From assembly GCA_023413135.1 (NCBI GenBank), contig JAEZQK010000056.1, forward strand, positions 1-64,000: 64,000 bases of DNA, in the 5' to 3' direction. A program made the translations under genes and the position numbers. The notes beneath the pieces are model-generated. The model was given only the letters and a program-made list of their open reading frames with translations, had not been told where the DNA came from and searched no databases. Of the stretch, positions 6,548-14,841 are shown piece by piece. How positions within the stretch are numbered: position 1 is the stretch's first letter; the number at the start of each line of letters is the position of its first letter. The stretch is from Bacillota bacterium. GTDB lineage: Bacteria; Bacillota; Clostridia; Christensenellales; Aristaeellaceae.

Positions 6548-8905
6548 TTATTGAGCATCCGGAACCATGCCATTTTCCTCCTTTTTGGTTTGCTTTTCAG
6601 TCATTTTGGCGATGCGGCCCGCATAATGCGTGCAAAGCTCACCTGCAAATTCCGCGTCGAAGGATTCGGTTTGTACGCGGAAGGCATCCCTGTCCTGAAA
6701 GGGCGACAGCCAAACGGAGCCGCTGCCATGACGGATCCGAAGGCCCTCCCCCAGTTCCTTTTCCTTGGCGTTTTCGCAAAGCAGCCGCAAGATCCGTCCC
6801 TTTTCTCCGGTGGGGCAGGGCACATCCTTGCGCACCCGGTGGGTTTTGGGCAACTGATCCATAAGGGCTGTGAGGCTGCGCTCGGCAAGGGGGGTAAGGA
6901 GGGCAAGCATCCTTAAAAGCCCGTCGTGCATCAGGTCATACTGGCGCAAAAGAACCGGCAGCTCATTCTTGTTTAAAGCGGAAATATCCTGCTTCCAGCG
7001 CACGGAGCCGATTTCTTCCACCGCATGGGGCGTATCCGCAGACGCAAAGAGCGGCAAGCTGCCTTCCATGGCCAAAAGATGCCATACCAGCATCTGCTGG
7101 CTTGTTTCATCCGGCAGGGTGGCTTTATCCATCACATAGGATGCCGTACCGTCCGGCTCCAGCAAAAAGCCTGTCTCCCAAGACTTAAGCGTTCTCTCCT
7201 TTGCGCCCTGGCCGCGGACTTTTTTCAGCCCGGCCTTGTTCAGTGCCCGCAAGGCGAGGGACAAAAGCTGGTCATCGTCACAGAATACGGCTACGTGCAG
7301 GCCGCTCTTTTCAAAGGTCTTTTGGTCTACCCCTTTCAAAAGGTTAACCAGGTATAGTTCCTTTATGCCGCCAAACGGTATCAGCGGGGCTGTCTGCGTA
7401 AAGGCGGGCGGATATTCCTGCTTCAGGGCGGAGCTTTCTATGGCCTGGATCTGACTCTTTTTCAGCGTCAGCCCGTTTTCGCAAAGGATGGTCACCTTCT
7501 GCCCATCCACCATCACCCCCAGGGGAAGCTGCATCATGCGCATGGCCAAGGAAAGGATGGGCACATATCCATCTCCCAGCAGCAGCGTTTGCGCGCCGCG
7601 GGCGGCAAAGGCTCCCGCCAGCAGCGTGTACAGCGCCTCACCGTCCCCCCGGTAGCAGAGCGCCACGGAGGCGGCATGCAGCCCTACGACGGCCGCCGCG
7701 GCCAGTTGATCGGCCCGCGCGGGCGAATCCAGGGTGATGGATCCGCTTTCATTCAGGTGTAGGCGCTTCAAATCCCCCCAGATCACGTTTTCAGAGGCGA
7801 TCACTTCACTGCCCACTTCTTTTTGCGGCCATACTTTCGCCCCGCAGTTCAGCCTGGCGTGGGACCCGAGCACCGCGCCGGCGCCCAGCGCGCTGCCCTC
7901 CATCATCCGCCCGCCGGGGCGCACCTGTGACTCCTTGCAAAGAACTGCGCCTTCCAGCCTGGCGCAGCGGCCTACACGGCAGAATTCCCACAGGCAGGAT
8001 CTTGTGATACGCGCGCCTTCCTCCACAATGGCTCCGGGACCGATGACCGCCCCCTCCGATAAAATGGCGCCCTGCTTGATGAGAGCGCCTTCCCCGATAT
8101 AGCAAAGGCCTTCCAGCGTGACGTCCGGCTCCAGGGTACATTCTCCTCCAAGAATCGCATGGCCTGACGGGCGGCCAGGTATTTCAAAATCCGCTTCTCC
8201 CCGCAAAAGGTCGAGCTGGGACTGTATATAGGCTCCCTGATCGCCGATGTCGCACCAATAGCCTGTCATGGGATAGCCGTAGACCGCCATTCCCTCCCGA
8301 ACCATCCGGGGGAAAAGATCCTTGCCAAAGTCGTAAGCGCCATCCTCGGGAATCAGGTCAAGCACTTCCTGTTCCAAAATATAGATGCCGGTGTTCACCT
8401 GATCGCTGAATACGCCGGACCAGTCGGGCTTTTCCACAAAGCGCTGCACACGGCCCGTGCTATCGGTGATTACCACGCCATAGCTCAACGGGATTGGCAC
8501 CGATTTTAAAACCAGGGTGGCCTGCGCTTTGTGGGATTTGTGAAACGCAATGGCCTCGGTCAAGTCGCAATCCGTCAACCCATCCCCGGACAATATCACA
8601 AACGTATCCGTCACCATGCCCTTGGCCAGACGCACGCTGCCGGCGGTACCCATGGGCTGCGCTTCCTCCAAATAGTGCAGACGTACGCCATATTTTTCCC
8701 CTTTGCCGAACGCGTCCCTGATTGTCTGGGGCATATACAGCACCGTGGCGGCTACGTCACAAAGCCCATGACGTTTTAATAGCTTCAGGGAGTATCCCAT
8801 AACCGGTTCGCCAAGCACCGGAACAAGCGGTTTGGGTCTGTCCAAAGTCAATGGGCGCAGGCGGACGCCCTCTCCGCCTGCCATGATGATTGCCTGTAAC
8901 GCCAT
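6548..8905 (-). CDS. Sugar-1-phosphate nucleotidyltransferase fused to a mutase-like domain
   Basis: A 785-residue fusion. Residues 1-235 form a nucleotidyltransferase (AIIMAGGEGVRLRPLTLDRPKP, LSGDGLTD, VEKPDWSG, GYWCDIGDQGAYI), which activates sugar-1-phosphates with an NTP. Residues about 245-350 are hexapeptide repeats of a left-handed beta-helix (GAILSEGAVIGPGAIVEEG). Residues about 370-760 resemble a phosphohexomutase fold but lack the phosphoserine loop (TASHNP type) and the DxDxDR metal loop, so this half is probably regulatory or structural. The architecture is known as mannose-1-phosphate guanylyltransferase/phosphomannomutase; the true sugar is not evident. AAGGAG precedes ATG 8905. 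A catalytically intact mutase is encoded at 25075-26595. Confidence 0.85.
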   Translation of the reverse strand: MALQAIIMAGGEGVRLRPLTLDRPKPLVPVLGEPVMGYSLKLLKRHGLCDVAATVLYMPQTIRDAFGKGEKYGVRLHYLEEAQPMGTAGSVRLAKGMVTDTFVILSGDGLTDCDLTEAIAFHKSHKAQATLVLKSVPIPLSYGVVITDSTGRVQRFVEKPDWSGVFSDQVNTGIYILEQEVLDLIPEDGAYDFGKDLFPRMVREGMAVYGYPMTGYWCDIGDQGAYIQSQLDLLRGEADFEIPGRPSGHAILGGECTLEPDVTLEGLCYIGEGALIKQGAILSEGAVIGPGAIVEEGARITRSCLWEFCRVGRCARLEGAVLCKESQVRPGGRMMEGSALGAGAVLGSHARLNCGAKVWPQKEVGSEVIASENVIWGDLKRLHLNESGSITLDSPARADQLAAAAVVGLHAASVALCYRGDGEALYTLLAGAFAARGAQTLLLGDGYVPILSLAMRMMQLPLGVMVDGQKVTILCENGLTLKKSQIQAIESSALKQEYPPAFTQTAPLIPFGGIKELYLVNLLKGVDQKTFEKSGLHVAVFCDDDQLLSLALRALNKAGLKKVRGQGAKERTLKSWETGFLLEPDGTASYVMDKATLPDETSQQMLVWHLLAMEGSLPLFASADTPHAVEEIGSVRWKQDISALNKNELPVLLRQYDLMHDGLLRMLALLTPLAERSLTALMDQLPKTHRVRKDVPCPTGEKGRILRLLCENAKEKELGEGLRIRHGSGSVWLSPFQDRDAFRVQTESFDAEFAGELCTHYAGRIAKMTEKQTKKEENGMVPDAQ

Positions 8906-8994
8906 ATCTTACGCTCCTTCTGTTAGCATGACAGTATTGTTAGCAGGCGTGTTCCAATTTATGATGAACATGGGACGATGGAGGAGAAAACTAC

Positions 8995-9023
8995 TTGTTC
9001 CATGGAATGGGTTCTAGTATAAT
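8995..9023 (+). promoter_or_regulatory. Sigma-A promoter of the HutP-family gene
   Basis: TTGTTC (8995-9000), 17 bp, TATAAT (9018-9023), about 50 bp before the start codon. Confidence 0.65.
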
Positions 9024-9073
9024 GGACAGGCGGACAAAAACGGACATTGTATATATAAAGAAGGATGATGCTT

Positions 9074-9496
9074 GTGCAGCAACAGCTGGAATTCGGCAGC
9101 CGGGAAGTAGCCCGGGCAGCCATTTTGCTGAGCCTTAGCCGGAGCCGGGAAGAAGAAAGTACTTTGCGCAATCAGATGGCGGCCGACGGCGTGCTTACCG
9201 CAGCGGTAGATTACGGCGGGGAGTTTGTAGCCTCCGTGATGCGCATTGTGGAACGTGCGGTGATCGCCGCCAAGCGTGAAAAGGTTATTAACGAGACCCA
9301 TCATGAGGAAGGCGCCGTGGCCGGAGCCGCAAGGGAAGCCATTGCCCAGGTGACCAACAAAGCCCTGGGCTTTTCCGTGGGCGGCAAGATCGGTATCGCC
9401 AGGTGGGGCGAGCATGTGGCTGTCGCCGTATTCTTCGGTGTGGGTCTGGTGCATCTGAACGAGGTATGCGTAGGCATGGGCCATCGGGCCATATAA
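9074..9496 (+). CDS. HutP-family protein
   Basis: A protein of about 140 residues related to HutP, the histidine- and Mg-dependent RNA-binding antiterminator of the Bacillus hut operon. The family core is clear: EVARAAILLSLSRSREEE, the His pair and Gly-rich helix (ETHHEEGAVAGAAREAIA), and the C-terminal GKIGIARWGEHVAVAVFFG with VCVGMGHRA. GTG 9074 is placed about nine bases after AAGAAGG; in-frame ATGs at 9065 and 9068 lie too close to that site but cannot be excluded. No histidine-degradation gene is nearby, so a different RNA target is likely. It precedes cmk by 21 bp. Confidence 0.8.
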   Translation: MQQQLEFGSREVARAAILLSLSRSREEESTLRNQMAADGVLTAAVDYGGEFVASVMRIVERAVIAAKREKVINETHHEEGAVAGAAREAIAQVTNKALGFSVGGKIGIARWGEHVAVAVFFGVGLVHLNEVCVGMGHRAI

Positions 9497-9517
9497 GCAA
9501 ATACGGGAGAGACGACA

Positions 9518-10198
9518 ATGCCATTAAACATCGCTATTGACGGGCCTGTTGGCGCGGGAAAATCCTCTATTGCCCGGGAGGTGGCCCGGCGGCTGAATAT
9601 ATTGCACCTGGATACGGGTGCCATGTACCGGGCGGTAGGGTATGCGGCGCTTTCCAAGAGCATTTCTCCGGAGAATGAAAAGGCTTTGGAGGAACTGTGC
9701 GGCCAAGTTTCCATAGAAGTGCGCTACCTTTGCGGCAGGCAGCAGACTTTGGTGGACGGGACGGATGTAAGTAGTTTGATCCGCACCCCGGAAGTGGGGA
9801 TGGCCGCTTCCACCGTATCCCGCTTTAAGGCGGTGCGCAGCCATATGGTCGCATTGCAGCGTGCTTTGGCAAGGGAAACATCCATGGTGGTGGATGGAAG
9901 GGACATCGGCACCAATGTGCTGCCTGATGCAGGTGTAAAAATATTCCTTACAGCAGAAGCGGAGGAGCGGGCCAGCCGCCGTCATCTGGAGCTAAAGGCG
10001 GCCGGGGGTAAGGACACGTATGAGCAGGTTCTCAGCGACCTTTTAAAACGCGACCTGCAGGATACCACCAGGCCTATCGATCCCCTCCGCCCGGCGGCGG
10101 ATGCCGTTATGCTGGACAGTACATATCTTGACATGGATCAGGTGGTGGAAAAGATTCTGGCCATTGTGGAGGCGCGCTATGGAAAAGCAAAAGGATAA
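9518..10198 (+). CDS. cmk: Cytidylate kinase
   Basis: Phosphorylates CMP and dCMP with ATP in pyrimidine nucleotide metabolism. The 226-residue protein opens with the P-loop IAIDGPVGAGKSS, followed by DTGAMYRAVG (nucleoside-binding) and the VVDGRDIGTNVLPDAGVKIFLTA segment typical of Cmk; the lid region has RRHLELKAAG and the C-terminal DTTRPIDPL. GGGAGAG lies at the right distance from ATG 9518. The 3' end overlaps plsC by 20 bp, which implies co-transcription; a cmk-plsC-ispH/S1 order is common in Clostridia. Confidence 0.95.
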   Translation: MPLNIAIDGPVGAGKSSIAREVARRLNILHLDTGAMYRAVGYAALSKSISPENEKALEELCGQVSIEVRYLCGRQQTLVDGTDVSSLIRTPEVGMAASTVSRFKAVRSHMVALQRALARETSMVVDGRDIGTNVLPDAGVKIFLTAEAEERASRRHLELKAAGGKDTYEQVLSDLLKRDLQDTTRPIDPLRPAADAVMLDSTYLDMDQVVEKILAIVEARYGKAKG

Positions 10199-10823
10199 CC
10201 GGTTTTTTAAGCCGAAAAAGCGCAGGACTTTTCTATACAGTATTGCCAAGGCGCTGGCCTGGGTCCTTTTTCATACGGTGTATCCGGTCACGCTCCACTG
10301 TAGAGAACATCTATCGTTAAACGGTCCCTATATACTCATCTGCAATCATTTGAGCGGGCTTGACCCCATATGCGTTGCCCATGCTGTAAAAAGGGAAGAG
10401 ATCGCCTTTCTGGCCAAAAAGGAATTGATGCAAGGCAGCTTTGCGGGCAAGTTTTTGCGCGCGGTGCATGCGATTCCCGTAGACCGCCACAATTTTGACA
10501 TGGCCGCCATGCGCACCTGTACACAGGCACTGCGGGAAGGCCGGGCGCTGGGGATTTTTCCGGAAGGGACCAGATTCAAAAAAGGCAATATGGAGGAATT
10601 GGAGGCAGGCGTGGCACTGCTTGCGCTGCGCAGCGGTGTGCCTGTGGTACCCATGTACATTCATGGCAAGCTGCAGCCTTTCCGCCGCATCCATTGCTAC
10701 GCCGATGTGCCCATCCCCATGGATGATTTGCGGGAAATGGGCGTGGGCAAGGAATCCAGCGACGCTCTTTTGTTAAGGATCGCCGCCTTGTATGCCGAAT
10801 TTGCCAAAAAGGCCGGCGCGTAA
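10179..10823 (+). CDS. plsC: 1-acyl-sn-glycerol-3-phosphate acyltransferase
   Basis: Membrane-associated acyltransferase that makes phosphatidic acid from lysophosphatidic acid. The 214-residue protein has the acyltransferase block I motif NHLSGLDP (HX4D), block II around AVHAIPVDRHNFD, block III FPEGTRF and block IV VPVVPMYI. A hydrophobic N-terminal segment (residues about 17-35) would anchor it. The start is ATG 10179, inside the cmk coding end, with GGAGG seven bases upstream. Neighbours suggest a housekeeping operon. Confidence 0.92.
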   Translation: MEKQKDNRFFKPKKRRTFLYSIAKALAWVLFHTVYPVTLHCREHLSLNGPYILICNHLSGLDPICVAHAVKREEIAFLAKKELMQGSFAGKFLRAVHAIPVDRHNFDMAAMRTCTQALREGRALGIFPEGTRFKKGNMEELEAGVALLALRSGVPVVPMYIHGKLQPFRRIHCYADVPIPMDDLREMGVGKESSDALLLRIAALYAEFAKKAGA

Positions 10824-10928
10824 AGTTTCTATAGCGGCTTAACAAAAATTTTTTTACATTTTAGCAGGAAAAATGTGTTCTGCAGCGAATTTCGTTACAT
10901 TAGTGTTTTTTTGCGGAAAGGAATGGCT

Positions 10929-12965
10929 ATGCCGCTGGAAATCACAACCCACGCAGGGTTTTGTATGGGGGTTCAACGGGCGGTCACAACAGCCCTTCGT
11001 GCGGCGGAGGAGGGGAAACCTCTTTGCACGCTGGGGGAGTTAACCCATAATCCGCAGGTTGTGGCGCTGCTGAAAGAAAAGGGCGCTCCGGCGGTGGATA
11101 CGCTGGAGGCGATCGGCGGGCGTACGGTTCTCATCCGCAGCCACGGCGTCACCCCTCAAACGCTCCAAACCCTGGGCGACACGAGTATCCCCATCATGGA
11201 CTGCACCTGTCCCTTTGTGGATAAGCTCCATCAAATCGTATCCGAGTATTCCGCCGGTGGAAAGCCGGTGATCCTGGTGGGGCAGCATGACCATCCGGAG
11301 GTTCGGGGTACGGCAGGCTGGTGCCATGGGCCGGTTTATATCCTTAAGGAAGAAGCGGAAATCGCCGGTTTGCCGCCGATGGAAGAAGCTTTGGTGGTGG
11401 TGCAGACAACTTTTCCCCCAGACAAGTGGGAAAGGATCGCCGGGCTGCTCCGCCAGAGGATTCACGGCATCACGGTGAAAGACACCATCTGCCCGGAGAC
11501 GAGAAGACGGCAGGAGGAGGCCAGGGATCTGGCCTCAAGGGCGGATGCCATGATCGTGGTGGGCGGTATGTCAAGTGCCAATACGCGCAAGCTCTTTGAA
11601 ACATGTAAGGAGCTGTGCAAAAGAACCATTTTGGTAGAGCGTGCGGCGGATATCCCGCCGGGCTTTGCAGATATCCATTCAGATCTCATCGGAATAACCG
11701 CTGGCGCGTCTACGCCGGATTGGTCACTTAAGGAGGTTGTCACCCGCATGATCGACAAGGAACAACAGGATCAGATGCTTCCCGCGGAAGAAGAAAACAA
11801 AACCAACTTCATGGCGGATGTGGAGGCAACTCTGGTCAAAATCAAACCCGGCCAGACCGTTACCGGCACCGTCGTCCAGATCACCGATGATGAGATCTGC
11901 GTCAACATCGGCTACAAGTCTGACGGCCTGATCAAGCGCACCGACCTGTCGTCCGACGATGTCGAGTTGGGCCAGGAGATCGAAGTTGAAGTGGTCAAGG
12001 TCAATGACGGCGAGGGCAATGTGGTGCTTTCCCAGCGCAACATCGTCAACCGTAAGTCCTGGGATGCGCTGATGGCAAAATTTGATGCGGGCGAATATGT
12101 CGAAGGTGTAGGCAAGGAAGCCGTCAAGGGCGGCCTGATTGCCGATGTGGATGGTATACGCACCTTTGTGCCGGCTTCCCAGCTGTCCCAGCGGTATGTG
12201 GAAAAGATTTCCGAGTTTGTGGGCAAACCCATCAAACTGAAAATCATCGAAGTGGACAAGCAGAAAAAGCGCATTGTGGCCAGCCGCAAAGCCTTCCTTC
12301 AGGAAGAAAGCGCCTCCAAGAAAAAAGAAGCCTGGGATAAATTGGCGGAGGGCGAGGTCGTTGCCGGCATCGTCCGCAGGCTGACCGACTTTGGCGCCTT
12401 TGTGGATGTGGGCGGTGTGGACGGCTTGATCCATGTGACGGACCTGAGCTGGGGCCGCATCAAGCATCCCTCCGAAGTCGTTGCCCCCAACCAGGAAGTG
12501 CAGGTCAAAATTCTGTCCCTGGACCGGGAAAGGGAACGCATCCAGTTAGGTTACAAGCAGCTTCAGCCCAAACCCTGGGATGTGGCGGAAGAGAAATACG
12601 CCATCGGTTCCGTGGTGGAAGGCAAAGTGGTGCGCATCACCACCTTCGGCGCGTTTGTGGAGTTGGAGCCCGGCCTGGACGGCTTGGTGCACATTTCCCA
12701 GTGCGCCCTGACCCGTGTGCAGAAGGTGGAAGACGCGGTAAAGGTTGGTCAAATCGTCCGCGTGAAGGTACTGAAGGTGGAACCCGCTGAAAAGCGCATC
12801 AGCCTGAGCATCCGCGAAGTGCTGGAAGATGAAGCCTTCAATTACAGCCAGGATATTCCCGGCGAAGGGGAGTTTGACGCGGCGGCCCCCAAGGCGGAGC
12901 AGGAAGATGTCAAGGAAGAAGCTGTACCGGAAGAAGCTGCTCCGGAAGAACCCAAGGCCGAATAA
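10929..12965 (+). CDS. ispH: IspH (HMBPP reductase) fused to ribosomal protein S1
   Basis: A 678-residue bifunctional protein. Residues 1-280 are 4-hydroxy-3-methylbut-2-enyl diphosphate reductase, the last step of the MEP isoprenoid pathway; its iron-sulfur ligands are Cys12 (HAGFCMGV), Cys94 (CTCPFVDKLH) and Cys188 (TICPETRRRQ). Residues about 300-635 hold four S1 RNA-binding domains, each with the typical start (GQTVTGTVVQI, GEYVEGVGKEA, GEVVAGIVRRL, GSVVEGKVVRI). The tail is acidic and rich in Glu, Pro and Ala. This fusion is known in Clostridia. ATG 10929 has GGAAAGG seven bases upstream; an ATG at 10923 is too close to it. A strong terminator follows. Confidence 0.93.
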   Translation: MPLEITTHAGFCMGVQRAVTTALRAAEEGKPLCTLGELTHNPQVVALLKEKGAPAVDTLEAIGGRTVLIRSHGVTPQTLQTLGDTSIPIMDCTCPFVDKLHQIVSEYSAGGKPVILVGQHDHPEVRGTAGWCHGPVYILKEEAEIAGLPPMEEALVVVQTTFPPDKWERIAGLLRQRIHGITVKDTICPETRRRQEEARDLASRADAMIVVGGMSSANTRKLFETCKELCKRTILVERAADIPPGFADIHSDLIGITAGASTPDWSLKEVVTRMIDKEQQDQMLPAEEENKTNFMADVEATLVKIKPGQTVTGTVVQITDDEICVNIGYKSDGLIKRTDLSSDDVELGQEIEVEVVKVNDGEGNVVLSQRNIVNRKSWDALMAKFDAGEYVEGVGKEAVKGGLIADVDGIRTFVPASQLSQRYVEKISEFVGKPIKLKIIEVDKQKKRIVASRKAFLQEESASKKKEAWDKLAEGEVVAGIVRRLTDFGAFVDVGGVDGLIHVTDLSWGRIKHPSEVVAPNQEVQVKILSLDRERERIQLGYKQLQPKPWDVAEEKYAIGSVVEGKVVRITTFGAFVELEPGLDGLVHISQCALTRVQKVEDAVKVGQIVRVKVLKVEPAEKRISLSIREVLEDEAFNYSQDIPGEGEFDAAAPKAEQEDVKEEAVPEEAAPEEPKAE

Positions 12966-12980
12966 TAAAAATTGGTATAA

Positions 12981-13034
12981 GCTGTATCCGGAAAGCAGGC
13001 GTTCCCTGCAGGCTTTCCGGATGCAGCTTTTTTT
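12981..13034 (+). terminator. Strong rho-independent terminator after ispH/S1
   Basis: A 16-bp stem (12981-12996 with 13012-13027, one G-T pair) with a 15-base loop, followed by seven T residues. Confidence 0.9.
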
Positions 13035-13068
13035 CAATGATCATGAACATTGTTAGAAGGTGATGGCC

Positions 13069-13716
13069 ATGCGGCGGTGCGTAATCATCCCGGCCTGGGC
13101 ACCAGATGGCATACGCGATGTGGTGGCACTGCGGGAGGATGATTTTATCGTCTGTGCCGATGGCGGCTATGCTTTGGCCCGGAGGGAGGATATCACTCCC
13201 CACGTGCTGGTAGGGGATTTTGATTCCCTGGGAAAGATGCCGGATGATCTTCCGCCGGAGTGCCTCGTTTTTCAGGCTGAGCGGGAAAAAAATGAGACGG
13301 ATACCTTTTTGTGCCTTCAGCGTGGACTTGATGCGGGCTGCGATTCCTTTGTGCTGGCCGGGGGAATCGGGGGCCGGCTTGACCATACCGCAGCCAACTT
13401 GCAGCTATTGGTATATGCGGCCCGGCGTGGATTGTCCATGTGGATGATGGATAGAAACAACCGTGTCACGGCCATGGAGCCGGGGGTCAGGCGCATCTCA
13501 CGGCAAGGCGGCTTCAAGCTGTCGGTTTTGGCATATGCCATTCCTTGCGAAGGTGTGACGCTTGAGCATGTGAAATATCCGTTGCGGGACGCGGTGCTGA
13601 CAGAGGATTTCCCACTGGGGATCAGCAATGAGTTTATGGGACCGGAGGCAGTTATTCATTTAAAGACAGGCTGCCTGCTGGTTTTTTTAAGCAGGGATGG
13701 GAACATGACTGGCTAG
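13069..13716 (+). CDS. Thiamine pyrophosphokinase
   Basis: Transfers pyrophosphate from ATP to thiamine, giving the cofactor thiamine diphosphate. The 215-residue protein shows the family motifs in order: CADGGYALARR, VGDFDSLG, EREKNETDTFLCLQRGLDAG, and LAGGIGGRLDHTAANLQLL, plus the C-terminal beta domain that ends in GISNEFMG. ATG 13069 is eight bases from AGAAGG; an ATG at 13063 and a GTG at 13060 overlap that site. It stands alone after the ispH/S1 terminator. No TPP riboswitch features were seen upstream. Confidence 0.92.
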   Translation: MRRCVIIPAWAPDGIRDVVALREDDFIVCADGGYALARREDITPHVLVGDFDSLGKMPDDLPPECLVFQAEREKNETDTFLCLQRGLDAGCDSFVLAGGIGGRLDHTAANLQLLVYAARRGLSMWMMDRNNRVTAMEPGVRRISRQGGFKLSVLAYAIPCEGVTLEHVKYPLRDAVLTEDFPLGISNEFMGPEAVIHLKTGCLLVFLSRDGNMTG

Positions 13717-13771
13717 AGGATGGGCACTTTGCTGAAAATACACGGAATATGGACATAAATCGGAAATTTTA

Positions 13772-13800
13772 TTGAAGTAGCATTCCTTTTCTGTTAAAAT
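13772..13800 (+). promoter_or_regulatory. Sigma-A promoter of purC
   Basis: TTGAAG (13772-13777), 17 bp, TAAAAT (13795-13800), about 50 bp before the purC start. Confidence 0.55.
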
Positions 13801-13851
13801 AATTGCCAACGTCTTATAGTTCTATAGGCAGGACGCAAAGGAGCATCGTGC

Positions 13852-14562
13852 ATGAAAATTGGCGGACTGATCTGTGAAGGCAAGGGTAAACGAATTTATG
13901 AGACGGATGACCCGAACCTCCTGGTTGTTTATTTTAAAGATGAAACCATCGCATTCCATGGGCTCAAGCGCGGGCGGATCGTCGGCAAGGGTGAAATCAA
14001 CAACGAAATATGCTGCCATCTGTTTACGCTGTTATCCGAACATGGGATTCCAAACCATTATGTCAGCAAACTGGACGCAAGGCAATCCCTTATAAAGCGG
14101 GTGGAAATCGTACCGGTGACGGTCAAGGTGCGCAACATTGTAGCCGGGAGCCTGGCTAAGCGCATCGGCTATACGGAGGGAACGCGTCTTATAAGCACCG
14201 TATTGGAATGTAACCTCAAGGATGAAGAGCTGGAATATCCCCTTATTAATGAAACCCATATCCGGGCCATGGGTCTTTGTACTCAGGAAGAACTGTCTGA
14301 CATGTATGATATGGCTCTGAAGATCAACGAGATACTGACAGCTCATTTGAAGGACATTGACATTGAGCTGATTGATTTCAAGCTGGAGTTTGGAAGGTAT
14401 GACGGGCAGATCATACTGGCGGATGAGATTTCTCCGGACACCTGCCGGTTCTGGGATGCAAGAACCCATGAACCGTTGGACCTGGACCGTTTCCGCCGGG
14501 ACCTTGGCAATGTGGAGCAAGGGTACCAGGAGGTTCTGCACCGGCTGATGGGCATTGGGTGA
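13852..14562 (+). CDS. purC: Phosphoribosylaminoimidazole-succinocarboxamide synthase
   Basis: Purine biosynthesis enzyme that joins aspartate to CAIR with ATP. The 236-residue protein is full length and carries GKGKRIYETDDPN, the EIVPVTVKVRNIVAGSLAKRIG block, LINETHIRAMGL and the signature LIDFKLEFGRYDGQIILADEISPD. AAAGGAG precedes ATG 13852. It is a single-gene unit with its own promoter and terminator; no other pur genes are in the window, so it is detached from the usual pur operon. Confidence 0.96.
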   Translation: MKIGGLICEGKGKRIYETDDPNLLVVYFKDETIAFHGLKRGRIVGKGEINNEICCHLFTLLSEHGIPNHYVSKLDARQSLIKRVEIVPVTVKVRNIVAGSLAKRIGYTEGTRLISTVLECNLKDEELEYPLINETHIRAMGLCTQEELSDMYDMALKINEILTAHLKDIDIELIDFKLEFGRYDGQIILADEISPDTCRFWDARTHEPLDLDRFRRDLGNVEQGYQEVLHRLMGIG

Positions 14563-14594
14563 AAAATGCAACGATTGTAAAAAAAGCGGTTTGT

Positions 14595-14635
14595 GGCGGC
14601 TGGAAAGCGTATTTCCATTGATGCCGCCCTTTTTT
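14595..14635 (+). terminator. Rho-independent terminator of purC
   Basis: GGCGGC and GCCGCC (14595-14600 with 14623-14628) plus TGGAAA with TTTCCA (14601-14606 with 14612-14617) form a bulged hairpin, followed by CTTTTTT. Confidence 0.8.
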
Positions 14636-14654
14636 CATGATATGCTCAAATGAC

Positions 14655-14818
14655 TTATACTATTTCAAAACCTTAACGCTCCGATGCCACGGATCTTTTG
14701 ATGCATTACTTTGTCGACTTCCGCTCCACGTAGCGCTGCTACGCGTCGCTCCGTCTCCTTGTACTGCACCAAAATCTCTCGCGGCATCAAAGCATTAATG
14801 TTTTTCAATAGTATTATA
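14655..14818. repeat. 164-bp imperfect palindrome (MITE- or REP-like element)
   Basis: The two halves are imperfect reverse complements over their full length, about 81 bp each side of a centre near 14736. The apex is CGTAGC-GCT-GCTACG; outer parts pair as ATACTATT with AATAGTAT, GATGCC with GGCATC, and CTCCGT-type blocks near the apex. It lies between the purC terminator and the next gene and has no ORF. Size and symmetry resemble a miniature inverted-repeat or dispersed palindromic element. No second copy was seen in this window. Confidence 0.65.
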
Positions 14819-14841
14819 GCCTGAAGAAGCGAGGAAACGAC

